From Lachnospiraceae bacterium (GTDB taxonomy: Bacteria; Bacillota; Clostridia; Lachnospirales; Lachnospiraceae), in contig JAFWRC010000281.1 in assembly GCA_017508825.1 (NCBI GenBank), forward strand, positions 1 to 61,893: 61,893 nucleotides of DNA. The letters are read 5' to 3'. The position numbers and the translations under genes were made by a program. The notes below the pieces were generated by a model. It made no database searches. It saw only the letters and a list, made by a program, of their open reading frames with translations, and was not told the DNA's origin. Shown piece after piece: positions 1 to 9,322 of the stretch; position 1 is the first letter of the stretch; each line of letters opens with the position of its first letter.

Positions 1-1374
1 ACCAAAACACAACAAAAAAATGAGTGCTATTTTGCATTTCCAGACGATCCACAAAATCACGAATACTATTTTACTGTTGATCGTGTTATAAGTAGCGATA
101 TTTCAAAATACCTTGACAGCCCATCATCAGAAAAATCACCTATATTTGATCGTAATAGCACTATATATACATTTACAGAATTGATTCCTCCCACAGATGT
201 GAAATGGAATGCTCCTGGTGTATTAGCATTTAGGATTGCATCGAATGATTCAATGGTTTACAAGTGCATTATATATAAAGACGGAGAAGAGTGCGGTTTC
301 CATGAAATGGGGGATTATTCTGGATATATTGATGATCCTAATTTTATTTATTATGTTGCTGAAGATTTTGATGGAACAGGCACCTATACAGCAAAGGTTT
401 TTGTAAGGAGTAATAATTGGGAAAATTCAACTAAAGTATACTCTGAAAACATACCAGAAATCAAATGGATTCAACCAGATAAACGGATTGCTGCGCCAAG
501 TAATCTTCGATGGGAGTACGATGAGGATTATGAGGGTATAGTTGCTATGTGTGACCCTGTAGAAAATGCTCTTGAATATTGTTTTTGTTTATATGAAGAT
601 GATGAATATAGAACGAGTTGGATGAGCTATGATAATACTTGTCATATGGATTACTATATAGATTATTCCAATGAGCACAGCTATTATTTTACTATAAGCT
701 TTATAACAAGTAGTGACTTAACAAAATATGCCAATGGCTATTTTGATAACGACTCTTTAAAATCGCCGATATATAAAACAAATAGCAACAGTACCATCCT
801 AAATCCGGAAGATACAAATGATGCTATTCTGAAAAAGGAAAATGACATCTTTGTATGCTATGTTGACGGTCAGCGTGATGATACCTACTCCGGATATGCG
901 AACTACGAAAACTCCATGTTTTTCGTAGAGAATGGTAGCATAAAAACTGATCTTAATGGAGTGATGATTGATCCGAACAGCGCACCTAATTACGTATGGT
1001 ACTTCAATGCTAATGGTCAAGTACAGATACAACATGTAGGTCTTGCTCTTTATGATGGCGAGTGGTTTTACATAGAAAACGGCAAGGTAGCATCTGATAT
1101 GAACGCTTTTGTAGAGTATGATGGCGGTCTCTTTGCTGTTGGAGCAGGCCGTATTATTAGCGAATATTCAGGTTTGATGCAGGATCCTCAGGATCCAATC
1201 AATGGAGACTGGTATTATTTTGCGGCTGGCCAGGCACAAACTCAATACACAGGTCTTGCCATGTATGATGGTGTGTGGTTCTACGTAATTAACGGAAAAT
1301 TAGCAGTCGATTATACCGGTACTGTTGATTATGATGGTGCTACGTTTAATGTAGAGAATGGTATGGTTAAATAA
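1..1374 (+). CDS. Secreted surface protein with C-terminal cell-wall-binding-like repeats (5' end outside window)
   Basis: The reading frame is open from the first base, so the N-terminus lies upstream; 457 residues are visible. The first ~260 residues are aromatic-rich beta-type sequence resembling fibronectin type III modules (repeated YYF-T and SPIYKT/SPIFD patterns). From about residue 280 to the end there are tandem repeats of roughly 20-25 residues with GLALYDGEWFY, NGKV and EYDGGLF motifs, like glucan- or choline-binding repeats, which usually hold a protein on the cell surface. The last third is nearly identical to the repeat block of the gene at 4347-8120, so the two probably recombine or arose by duplication. 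A hairpin terminator follows. The family assignment of the repeats is by pattern only. Confidence 0.8.
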   Translation, partial: TKTQQKNECYFAFPDDPQNHEYYFTVDRVISSDISKYLDSPSSEKSPIFDRNSTIYTFTELIPPTDVKWNAPGVLAFRIASNDSMVYKCIIYKDGEECGFHEMGDYSGYIDDPNFIYYVAEDFDGTGTYTAKVFVRSNNWENSTKVYSENIPEIKWIQPDKRIAAPSNLRWEYDEDYEGIVAMCDPVENALEYCFCLYEDDEYRTSWMSYDNTCHMDYYIDYSNEHSYYFTISFITSSDLTKYANGYFDNDSLKSPIYKTNSNSTILNPEDTNDAILKKENDIFVCYVDGQRDDTYSGYANYENSMFFVENGSIKTDLNGVMIDPNSAPNYVWYFNANGQVQIQHVGLALYDGEWFYIENGKVASDMNAFVEYDGGLFAVGAGRIISEYSGLMQDPQDPINGDWYYFAAGQAQTQYTGLAMYDGVWFYVINGKLAVDYTGTVDYDGATFNVENGMVK

Positions 1375-1387
1375 TATGATTTTCGCT

Positions 1388-1424
1388 AAAAAGGGATACT
1401 TGGCTACTTAAGTATCCTTTTTTA
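1388..1424 (+). terminator. Rho-independent terminator, conserved in this gene family
   Basis: Arms AAAAAGGGATACTT and AAGTATCCTTTTTT enclose a GGCTACTT-type loop. The same arm sequence follows the genes ending at 8120 and 11092, so gene and terminator were duplicated together. Confidence 0.85.
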
Positions 1425-1455
1425 CCCTATTGATAAATTGAAAGGAGATAATGGC

Positions 1456-4152
1456 ATGGCTAATAAATGGTTAAAAAAGCTTGGCTTAGGAATAGCTGCA
1501 ATTATGACAATTTCACAAGTGAGTGGGATAGTTTGTTTGGCAGCCTTCGATGATGTAGAAGCAGAAAATGTGATGGAAGTTGACGAAATCAATGAAACAA
1601 ATCGTATATCTATTGATAATGAACGAATTATCGCTATTCTATATGATGATGGGACGTTAGAGATAAGCGGAAGCGGAGTATTGGACGTGCTTAAGGAAGC
1701 GGATAACTCATCTTTTGGTGCAGACGCAAAGAAGCTTATAATAAATACCGGGATTACGGAAATAGGGGATCGTGCATTTGAAGGATATGGATTTGAAACT
1801 GTAATCCTTCCATCTTCTGTAGAGGCAATTGGAAAATACGCTTTCGGGCATTGTCTCGAATTGCAAAATGTAACCATACCGGAAGGAGTCAGATCAATTG
1901 GCATGGCAGCATTTGAAGCTTGCTTGAAATTGGAAGCAATCCGTATTCCTGCAAGTGTGACATCTATTGAAGCACCATTATTTGATTTTTGCTATAGCCT
2001 TACATCCTTAGAAGTAGATAGTAACAATAAAGTGTATGACAGCAGAAACAATTGTAATGCTATTATGAATACGAGTACCAACACTCTTATTACAGGGTGT
2101 AATACAACTGTAATTCCAGAAGATACAGTTGCAATTGGTGAAAATGCTCTCGCTTATTTAAAACTTGAATCCGTCACAATTCCGAATAAGGTAACGAAGC
2201 TTGATACAAGCGCATTTAATACAAATAATTCTTTAAAGGAGCTTTATATACCAGCGAGTGTAAAGACAATTGAAAACAAATGCTTTGATAATTGTGACAC
2301 GTTAACTGATGTATACTACGGTGGAAGTGAAACTGACTGGGAAAACATCTATATAGGTAGTAAAAATAATGTGCTTCTATTAGCAGCTATTCACTATGAG
2401 AAAACAAACGGGTCAGAAACTGTGGATATTGAGAACGGTATAACTATCGATAACGGAAGAATTACAGCTGTACTTGATGATGCTGGAACCTTAAAAATAC
2501 AGGGAACAGGAGCTTTGTGGCAATTAAAGCTAGATGATAATTCTTTTTTTGGGCAGGAAGCAACTAATCTGATTATTGAAGAGGGGATTACAGAAATAGG
2601 TGCTCATACATTTGAATATTACCCAAATCTTGAAAGCGTTATGATACCTTCATCGGTGAAGTCTATCGGAAGACAGGCGTTCGGCCATTGTTCTGAATTA
2701 AAAAAAGTAACAATATCGGAAGGAGTAGAGACAATTGGGATGGCAGCCTTTGAGACTTGCCAGAAATTGGAAAATATTAAGCTTCCTGCAAGTGTGACAT
2801 CTATTGAAGCACCATTGTTTGATTTTTGCTATAGCCTAACTTCTTTAGAAGTAGATAGTAACAATAAAGTGTATGACAGCAGAAACAATTGTAATGCTGT
2901 TATGAAGACAGATACAAATACCCTTGTTACGGGATGTGTTGGAACTACAATTCCTGAAGATACTCTTATTATTGGCAAGTATGCTATGTCATATTTAAAT
3001 ATTGAAACAATTGCTATTCCTGCTGGTATAACTCAAATTCAAGACAATGCATTTAATACTTGTAATAATCTTAAAGAAGTATATTTACCGTCCAGCCTAA
3101 TATCAATCGGAAATAAAGCATTTGCTGAATGCGCTTCACTAAAAACCATCTATATACCAAAGAATGTTAAAACACTTGATGGGTCTTGTTTTTATCACGC
3201 ATATAATCTCGCTGATATATATTACGGCGGGAACGAAGAAGAATGGAAGAAGCTGACTAATAATAGCTCGATAAATGATATTTCCCAAAATACAACAATT
3301 CACTATAATTATGTGTCTGATAAAGAAATAGAGGCGGCTGACGAGGCGGCTGCAAAATCAGTATCAGAGAAGATAGATGCAATTGGTGATATAGTAAATA
3401 ATAACGAATGTAAACAAAAAATAGATGATGCGAGAACCTCATATGAGAAGCTTACAGAAGTACAAAAAGAACTCGTATATAATGTAAATAAGCTCGTAGA
3501 AGCGGAAATGGAGTATGAACGATTAATAGCCGTTCCTCAGGAAGGAAATGCAATTGTAAAAAACGAAAATGGAAGCATGGAGTATTATCGAGATGGTGAA
3601 AAACAAAATAACTATCTTGGATTAATATGTGCAGAGAATGAATGGTATTATATTGTTGATGGTATTGTTGATGACAAAAAAAATGGATTTATTGATTATG
3701 AAGGAGGCAAATTCCTGATCGTAAACGGAAAACTGGAAACAAATTCAAATGGGCTTGTGATGGATTCAGAGAATTCAAAAGATTGGTATTTTTGTTCCAA
3801 TGGGCAGGTACAGTTGCAACATACCGGATTAGCTCAGTACGATGGGGAATGGTTCTACGTTAACAACGGAAAGCTTGACGTAACTTTGGCAGATTACGTT
3901 GAATACGATGGTGGACTGTTCTTTGTCGGGGCAGGGCGTATTATGACAGAAGTAAACGGCTTAGCTAAAGATCCGGATGGTCCAGACTGGTATTATCTTT
4001 CTAATGGACAAGCTCAAATTCAGTATACTGGACTTGCTCTGTACGATGGCGAATGGTTCTACGTTATCGCAGGTAAGCTTGCGGAAGATTACACAGGGCC
4101 GGTTGATTACGATGGGGAAACCTTCAATGTTGTCAGCGGTATGGTGAAGTAG
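1456..4152 (+). CDS. BspA-type leucine-rich repeat surface protein with cell-wall-binding repeats
   Basis: 898 residues from the ATG at 1456, which follows AAAGGAG at 1441. A signal peptide covers residues 1-27 (NKWLKKLGLG, hydrophobic core, VCLAA). Two homologous blocks follow, about residues 55-320 and 330-620. Each has BspA/LRR_5 repeats (ITEIGDRAFEGYGF, LPSSVEAIGKYAFGHC, IPASVTSIEAPLF) and ends in a YYGGSETDWENI-like cap. A charged helical segment (about 625-690, ending KLVEAEMEYERL) resembles the helical spacer found in many clostridial wall proteins. The C-terminal 200 residues carry the GLAQYDGEWFY / VEYDGGLFFVGAGR repeats. BspA repeats mediate adhesion in other bacteria; the ligand here is unknown. 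The two LRR blocks include a near-identical stretch of about 110 bp. Confidence 0.88.
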   Translation: MANKWLKKLGLGIAAIMTISQVSGIVCLAAFDDVEAENVMEVDEINETNRISIDNERIIAILYDDGTLEISGSGVLDVLKEADNSSFGADAKKLIINTGITEIGDRAFEGYGFETVILPSSVEAIGKYAFGHCLELQNVTIPEGVRSIGMAAFEACLKLEAIRIPASVTSIEAPLFDFCYSLTSLEVDSNNKVYDSRNNCNAIMNTSTNTLITGCNTTVIPEDTVAIGENALAYLKLESVTIPNKVTKLDTSAFNTNNSLKELYIPASVKTIENKCFDNCDTLTDVYYGGSETDWENIYIGSKNNVLLLAAIHYEKTNGSETVDIENGITIDNGRITAVLDDAGTLKIQGTGALWQLKLDDNSFFGQEATNLIIEEGITEIGAHTFEYYPNLESVMIPSSVKSIGRQAFGHCSELKKVTISEGVETIGMAAFETCQKLENIKLPASVTSIEAPLFDFCYSLTSLEVDSNNKVYDSRNNCNAVMKTDTNTLVTGCVGTTIPEDTLIIGKYAMSYLNIETIAIPAGITQIQDNAFNTCNNLKEVYLPSSLISIGNKAFAECASLKTIYIPKNVKTLDGSCFYHAYNLADIYYGGNEEEWKKLTNNSSINDISQNTTIHYNYVSDKEIEAADEAAAKSVSEKIDAIGDIVNNNECKQKIDDARTSYEKLTEVQKELVYNVNKLVEAEMEYERLIAVPQEGNAIVKNENGSMEYYRDGEKQNNYLGLICAENEWYYIVDGIVDDKKNGFIDYEGGKFLIVNGKLETNSNGLVMDSENSKDWYFCSNGQVQLQHTGLAQYDGEWFYVNNGKLDVTLADYVEYDGGLFFVGAGRIMTEVNGLAKDPDGPDWYYLSNGQAQIQYTGLALYDGEWFYVIAGKLAEDYTGPVDYDGETFNVVSGMVK

Positions 4153-4173
4153 GAAAGAATTTTTACAGGAACA

Positions 4174-4205
4174 GCTCCATTTGCCCGATGCAGATGGAGC
4201 CGTTT
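4174..4205 (+). terminator. Probable terminator hairpin
   Basis: An 11-bp stem (4174-4184 with 4190-4200, one G-T pair, CCGAT loop) is followed by CGTTTTG. The T tract is short, so termination may be partial. Confidence 0.6.
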
Positions 4206-4247
4206 TGTACCTGTGATCCGCACAAACGGGAGATGGTTAGGAATGGT

Positions 4248-4276
4248 TTGTAAAATGATACTCATCATGTTATGAT
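4248..4276 (+). promoter_or_regulatory. Candidate sigma-A promoter for the DUF6273/CAP protein
   Basis: TTGTAA at 4248 and TATGAT at 4271 are separated by 17 bp. The -10 lies in an inverted repeat (CATCAT / ATGATG around 4263-4277) that could be an operator. The start codon is 71 bp downstream. Confidence 0.5.
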
Positions 4277-4346
4277 GGGTGTGTAACTGTTGGGACAATT
4301 CGTCAAAATTTTGATCGAAATAAAGTATTTCAGGCGGGGGTGGCAT

Positions 4347-7300
4347 ATGAAAAAAAGAGTAAACAGATGGCTGACATTAGCGATTACCGGAATGATGTTA
4401 TGGTCAAATCCAGGAGTAATATCAGTATATGCCGGAAATGGTTCTTTGGAAGAAGAGAGCAGCATTTTATCGGAAGACGGAGATTGCGGTGTTGATAGCT
4501 TGTCTGAAAGCATTCAGGAATGTGATGCAGAGCTTTCGGAAGAAAGTACTATAGCTATAGAGTATGACAATGTGAATAAGGCAGATGAAGAAACGGACAT
4601 AGAAGTAACAGACATAGAAGAAGCAGATCAGAGGGATAGTGAAACGGAAGATTCGCATGAAGATGGAGAGGCTTTTGCGGATATTCTTGAAGAAAAATTT
4701 ATCGAAGAGTGGGAGGAAGGTGAAGAAGAGCTCTTTTTTGACTATGAGGTTTTTGAATGTGAGGAAGAGGATGTTTCGGAATTATTTGCCGAAGAAGATG
4801 CGAAATTTGTGAAAGTCTGGGCAGACTGGATCACAGATACCAATGCTGTCCTGAATGTAAAAACAAATATCAAAACAGATAGCCTGGGAGTTAGAGTTGG
4901 TACGGAGGAAGATTTGTCAGATGCCAGGGAGATCACTATAAATTATGTCGATCCCATAGATGAGTTTAACTGTAATGTGAAAAACTGGTATGGAGAGCTG
5001 CAGTCGGAAAGCAGGTATTACTATCAAATGTTCATCGTAATTGATGAAGAAGAATATCAAAGTGATATAAGCTCTTTTACCACATTAAAAGAGACAACAC
5101 ATACACAAAAGAAGTATCAAAGAGGGGATATTATTTGCTTCGGTCATCAGACTTTTGGATATTCGACCATGGTACCGGAGGATATAGAAGATCAGCTCAA
5201 AGGGAAAAGTATCGGCTTATATGAGGTGGACGGCGAGGTATACGGCTGGGACGGAGAATACAATGCTTATCTTACAATCCCGATCCGCTGGATCGTAATG
5301 GAAGATGAGGGAGATTCTTTATTGCTCCTGTCGGAGTACGTGTATCCCGGACGATCATACTTATCTGATACAAATGCTACGGAAGTAACCTGGGTAAACA
5401 GTGAAATAAGATCCTATCTGAACAATTCGTATTATAAAAACAGATTTCTGGCTGACGAATTAGATGATGTTATGGAATCTGTGGTGGAAGGAGAAAACTG
5501 GTGGACGATAGATAGGTTTTTCCTGCCGTCTTATAACGAACTTACAACTTATTTTACCGGTTCTGAAGAAAGAAAAGCACATTATTACGATTTTTATCTG
5601 AAGCCGGATGTGACAACACCGATTACAGGGTTCAGTGATGCACTCGCTTATGATAAGAAGAATTATACCTGCGCATATTGGACGCGTTCGTCTAATCATT
5701 CGAACTATTCATGGTCACAGCCAACATACGTTGATTGTAATGGGGATCTGCGGTGGGGAGGTCGTGTGTATTTTACGTGGAGCAGCGGCGTACGTCCTAT
5801 GATGAGGATCAAAAAAGCATCCACGAATTATTACGATGCACCCAAAGCAGATACAAATTTCCGGTTTGAAGAAAGCCAGGTGGTAATGGATGAGGGTAGT
5901 TACAAAATTGAAGCACCTGATTTGATTGCAGATGGCATTGATATGGAAGAATTCCATCAACCGGTCTGGTACAATATTATTTGGCCGTCCGCATCACAGG
6001 GGCTGATGTTTACAACAGAAAGGTATTATTATCCAAGTAATTGTGTAATTGAAGCGGAGATCCATGGAATTACCCCAACGCCGATCGAGATTACAATGGA
6101 TTTGATTGTTCTTCCGGAGAAACCCGTTATTACGGAAGTGGGGATCTTTTCGGAAGATCATCCTACCGGTGTGTCTCTAAAGTGGTTAAAAAACGATAAT
6201 AATAATTATGCATATGAAATATGGAGAAGTGAAAAAGCGGATGGGCCATATGATCTGCTATACAGCGGAATGGCAGGGACGGATAGTTTTACGCGGAATT
6301 ATTATAAAAACACCGATAAGATAGAGTATTGTTATTGTGATGATACGGCTGTAAAGGGAAGAAATTATTATTACAAGGTACGGGGACTGTTTTATAAGTA
6401 TGACTATGATAATCGTAAGGGCGAATATGTAGCGGAAATAGACGGATATTCCGGCGAATTTTCGGAGATAGTGGATACGAGAAATGGTGGAACAGTATCA
6501 TCTGTAGATGGAGATACGCCTCGTCTGAAGAAAGATTCCGATGGCGTAATCCGTTGCTATGTGAAAGGTAAAGTGGATAATAACTACACAGGTCTGGCGC
6601 TGTATTATACAGAGGAAACAGGTGAGATCTGGGTGTATGTAGAAAAAGGAAAAAGAAATGTAAAATATACCGGGTTTGTAGATTATGATGAAGAGTTGTT
6701 CTATGTGGATAAAGGTGTTCTGGACGATAGCCTGAACGGCGTACAATTAGATCCTGCCAGTACTTCTGCGGATCCCAGATTCTATTTCTGTGCAAATGGT
6801 ATGGTACAGAAACATCATGAGGGCCTGGCAGAATATGATGGAGAGTGGTTTTACATAAAAGATGGTCTGGTACAGGTGAAGATGAATGCCTTTGTGGAAT
6901 ATGATGGAGGAATATTTGCTGTAGGTGCCGGACGTATTATCAGTGAGTACAGTGGACTTATGCAGGATCCGCAAAATACCGTAGACGGGGATTGGTACTA
7001 TTTTGCATTAGGTCAGGCACAGACACAGTATACGGGTCTTGTAGAATATGATACAGCGTGGTTCTATATCGATGATGGAAAGCTGAATAATAATTATACC
7101 GGTGCGGCGGGATACAATGGGAAGAGTTTTCCGGTAGTGAATGGTTGTATGCAATCAGCATATGATTATAGCGGGTATCTGTCTCTGCCTAAATTGTCGC
7201 CGCAGGATATACAGGAATGGTATGCGGCAATGAATTATAGCAGTGATTACTATTTTGATGTCCCGAGTGCTAATATACCCTACAATCCAGGCGTGTTAAG

Positions 7301-8120
7301 CGATTCGTTTTTGCAGAGCGGATTGTCCGCTACAAATCTGGTGCGTGCTATAGCAGGTGTTCCCAGTGTTGAATTGGATCCGGAGTATAACACGAATGCG
7401 CAGTATGCTGCATTGGTAAATGCAGCAAATGGTTATCTGGATCATTATCCATCCATACCCGATGGAATGGATGAAAGTACTTATCAGATGGGTTATGAGG
7501 CTTCAAGTAAGAGCAATCTGGGACTTGGTCATAGCGGGCTGAGTGAAAGTGTATTGAGTTATATGAGGGATTCCGGAAGCTATAAGAATATGACTACGGT
7601 AGGGCATAGACGCTGGGTAATAGATCCAAGGATGACACGTACAGGGTTTGGTTATGTAGGTATCGGACGTGGCGGAGCTACGGCTATGTATGTGATAGGA
7701 AGTCAGGATTTCTCCAATCGCGCGGGAGCACAACAGGGATATTTCTTTGTAGCCTGGCCGAGTTCGGGATATTTCCCGGTAGAATATACAGATTTTTGCG
7801 ATACATGGTCGATATCACTGAATCCATCTGTTTTTGATACAAACAGCTTAAGCGCGAAAAACATATGTGTAACGGTTACGTCACAGGATGGAAGAAAACA
7901 GGTTTTCCAAGGTGAGTCTCTGTCCGGGGTAGACAATAAGAATGAAATGATCTTTACCATAAACCGCGATGGCTACGGATCCGGTCCTGCTATTCTTTTC
8001 CGACCGGGTACCTCTGTATTTAAAGAGGAGGAAACAGGGACTTTCCATGTGGAAGTATCTGGGTTGTATGATAAACAAGGTAATGTTGCAACTCTGGAAT
8101 ATGATGTGAATATGTATTAA
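4347..8120 (+). CDS. Large secreted protein: DUF6273, FN3-like, wall-binding repeats, C-terminal CAP domain
   Basis: 1257 residues from the ATG at 4347, after a G-rich ribosome binding site (GGCGGGGGTGG). The order is: signal peptide (1-32); very acidic Glu/Asp-rich region (35-160); FN3-like module (about 165-250); DUF6273-type domain (about 256-490, with PIRWIVMEDEGDSLLLLSE and the closing SSGVRPMMRI); a second FN3-like part with YYYKVRG; wall-binding repeats (about 730-935); and a CAP/SCP-like domain (about 985-1257) recognised by ATNLVRAIAGVP and VGHRRWVIDP. CAP domains bind lipids or ligands or act as proteases in other proteins; the function here is unknown. Unlike its neighbours, it places the repeats internally and the CAP domain last. 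It does not share the NKWLKKLGLG signal block. Confidence 0.88.
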   Translation: MKKRVNRWLTLAITGMMLWSNPGVISVYAGNGSLEEESSILSEDGDCGVDSLSESIQECDAELSEESTIAIEYDNVNKADEETDIEVTDIEEADQRDSETEDSHEDGEAFADILEEKFIEEWEEGEEELFFDYEVFECEEEDVSELFAEEDAKFVKVWADWITDTNAVLNVKTNIKTDSLGVRVGTEEDLSDAREITINYVDPIDEFNCNVKNWYGELQSESRYYYQMFIVIDEEEYQSDISSFTTLKETTHTQKKYQRGDIICFGHQTFGYSTMVPEDIEDQLKGKSIGLYEVDGEVYGWDGEYNAYLTIPIRWIVMEDEGDSLLLLSEYVYPGRSYLSDTNATEVTWVNSEIRSYLNNSYYKNRFLADELDDVMESVVEGENWWTIDRFFLPSYNELTTYFTGSEERKAHYYDFYLKPDVTTPITGFSDALAYDKKNYTCAYWTRSSNHSNYSWSQPTYVDCNGDLRWGGRVYFTWSSGVRPMMRIKKASTNYYDAPKADTNFRFEESQVVMDEGSYKIEAPDLIADGIDMEEFHQPVWYNIIWPSASQGLMFTTERYYYPSNCVIEAEIHGITPTPIEITMDLIVLPEKPVITEVGIFSEDHPTGVSLKWLKNDNNNYAYEIWRSEKADGPYDLLYSGMAGTDSFTRNYYKNTDKIEYCYCDDTAVKGRNYYYKVRGLFYKYDYDNRKGEYVAEIDGYSGEFSEIVDTRNGGTVSSVDGDTPRLKKDSDGVIRCYVKGKVDNNYTGLALYYTEETGEIWVYVEKGKRNVKYTGFVDYDEELFYVDKGVLDDSLNGVQLDPASTSADPRFYFCANGMVQKHHEGLAEYDGEWFYIKDGLVQVKMNAFVEYDGGIFAVGAGRIISEYSGLMQDPQNTVDGDWYYFALGQAQTQYTGLVEYDTAWFYIDDGKLNNNYTGAAGYNGKSFPVVNGCMQSAYDYSGYLSLPKLSPQDIQEWYAAMNYSSDYYFDVPSANIPYNPGVLSDSFLQSGLSATNLVRAIAGVPSVELDPEYNTNAQYAALVNAANGYLDHYPSIPDGMDESTYQMGYEASSKSNLGLGHSGLSESVLSYMRDSGSYKNMTTVGHRRWVIDPRMTRTGFGYVGIGRGGATAMYVIGSQDFSNRAGAQQGYFFVAWPSSGYFPVEYTDFCDTWSISLNPSVFDTNSLSAKNICVTVTSQDGRKQVFQGESLSGVDNKNEMIFTINRDGYGSGPAILFRPGTSVFKEEETGTFHVEVSGLYDKQGNVATLEYDVNMY

Positions 8121-8151
8121 ATCTAATGAGATGAGTTATGTGATATAGTGT

Positions 8152-8190
8152 AAAAAGGAATACTTGGCTACTTTTAAGTATCCCTTTTCA
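8152..8190 (+). terminator. Rho-independent terminator, family copy
   Basis: Arms AAAAAGGAATACTT (8152-8165) and AAGTATCCCTTTT (8176-8188) match the hairpins at 1388 and 11102. Confidence 0.8.
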
Positions 8191-8218
8191 ACTATTTATC
8201 AGCGAAGGAGATAATGGT

Positions 8219-9298
8219 ATGGAAAATAAATGGTTAAGGAGACTCGGACTTGGAATGGCTATGATTATGACTGTATCCCAGGCAAGTACATATCTGGTAT
8301 ACGCTGCATCGGAGCGTGACTTCGAGGATGCTCTTGAAGATAAATTTGAAGAAGAATCTGAATTAGAACTAGTAGAAGACGACAGTAATGATCCTGAACT
8401 AATGGAAGATAATTATGCCGAAGACTGTTACGTTGTAGAACCGGAAGATACGTTTTTCAGCGAAGTAATGACTGGCTCTGTACAATTGAATAAAGGTGTA
8501 TCAGATAATTTTGTATCTGCACAAAAAACATTAACTGAAGGAATGCTTAAATGGGCCGAGACTATTGATATTGCAGAGCATCATATTCCAAGAGAAGAAA
8601 TAAAGAAACTATATTCTGACACTGTGCTCTCAAACCCCGAATTGTTCTATGTAATTATTGGTTACCGGTTCTATACTACAGATGACGGCTATGTAACGGA
8701 CGTATGTCCAATGTACGAGGACGATTATAGTCAGGCTGAATGCGAGGCACTTAGAGCTAAAGCCCAAGAAATACTATCCTTAATAGATGATGACTGGACT
8801 GATTTAGAAAAGGTTTTATATCTTCACGATTATATTGTTCAACACGTTGAATATGTTGCCAGGTCAGCACATGGTAATCATACTGCATATGACGCTTTAG
8901 TCAGAGGCGAAGCTGTATGTGATGGGTATTCTTCTGCATTTACATATTTACTTTCGCAGATAGGAATAGAATCAGAGATAGTTTATAGTGATGAAATAGG
9001 TCATGCTTGGAATATAGTTTGCTTAGATGGGGAATACTATTACGTCGATGTTACCTGGGATGATCATTCAGATGCCTACAAAAGAAAAACATATTGTGAT
9101 CATGATAATTTTCTGCTGACAAAAAAAGAAATTATAGAACAAGGCCACTCCGGAACTGATTGGTATAGTCCCAAAACAAATCAGAATGTTTATGAAACAA
9201 TAGAGGGATCAGATAATTATTCCAATTTTTTCTGGAAAAATACTGATGGTGCGTTAAATCTTAACGGAACCCAAACCGCATATTGCGACGGCGAATAG
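8219..9298 (+). CDS. Transglutaminase-like secreted protein, 5' part before an in-frame amber codon
   Basis: 359 residues from the ATG at 8219 (AAGGAG upstream). It has the family signal block (NKWLRRLGLG), an acidic stretch (30-80), and a transglutaminase-like fold with the expected Cys-His-Asp triad: Cys in VCDGYSSAF (about residue 234), His in GHAWNIV (about 262) and Asp in VDVTWDD (about 277). Translation ends at TAG 9296-9298, but the same frame continues as IHIYDFSTMKDIATYDY into the part at 9323-11092. The two together look like one protein of about 957 codons. The stop is either a real nonsense mutation, leaving a secreted enzyme without its wall anchor, or a sequencing error; programmed readthrough is less likely. 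Confidence 0.8.
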   Translation: MENKWLRRLGLGMAMIMTVSQASTYLVYAASERDFEDALEDKFEEESELELVEDDSNDPELMEDNYAEDCYVVEPEDTFFSEVMTGSVQLNKGVSDNFVSAQKTLTEGMLKWAETIDIAEHHIPREEIKKLYSDTVLSNPELFYVIIGYRFYTTDDGYVTDVCPMYEDDYSQAECEALRAKAQEILSLIDDDWTDLEKVLYLHDYIVQHVEYVARSAHGNHTAYDALVRGEAVCDGYSSAFTYLLSQIGIESEIVYSDEIGHAWNIVCLDGEYYYVDVTWDDHSDAYKRKTYCDHDNFLLTKKEIIEQGHSGTDWYSPKTNQNVYETIEGSDNYSNFFWKNTDGALNLNGTQTAYCDGE

Positions 9299-9322
9299 AT
9301 ACATATATACGATTTTTCAACA

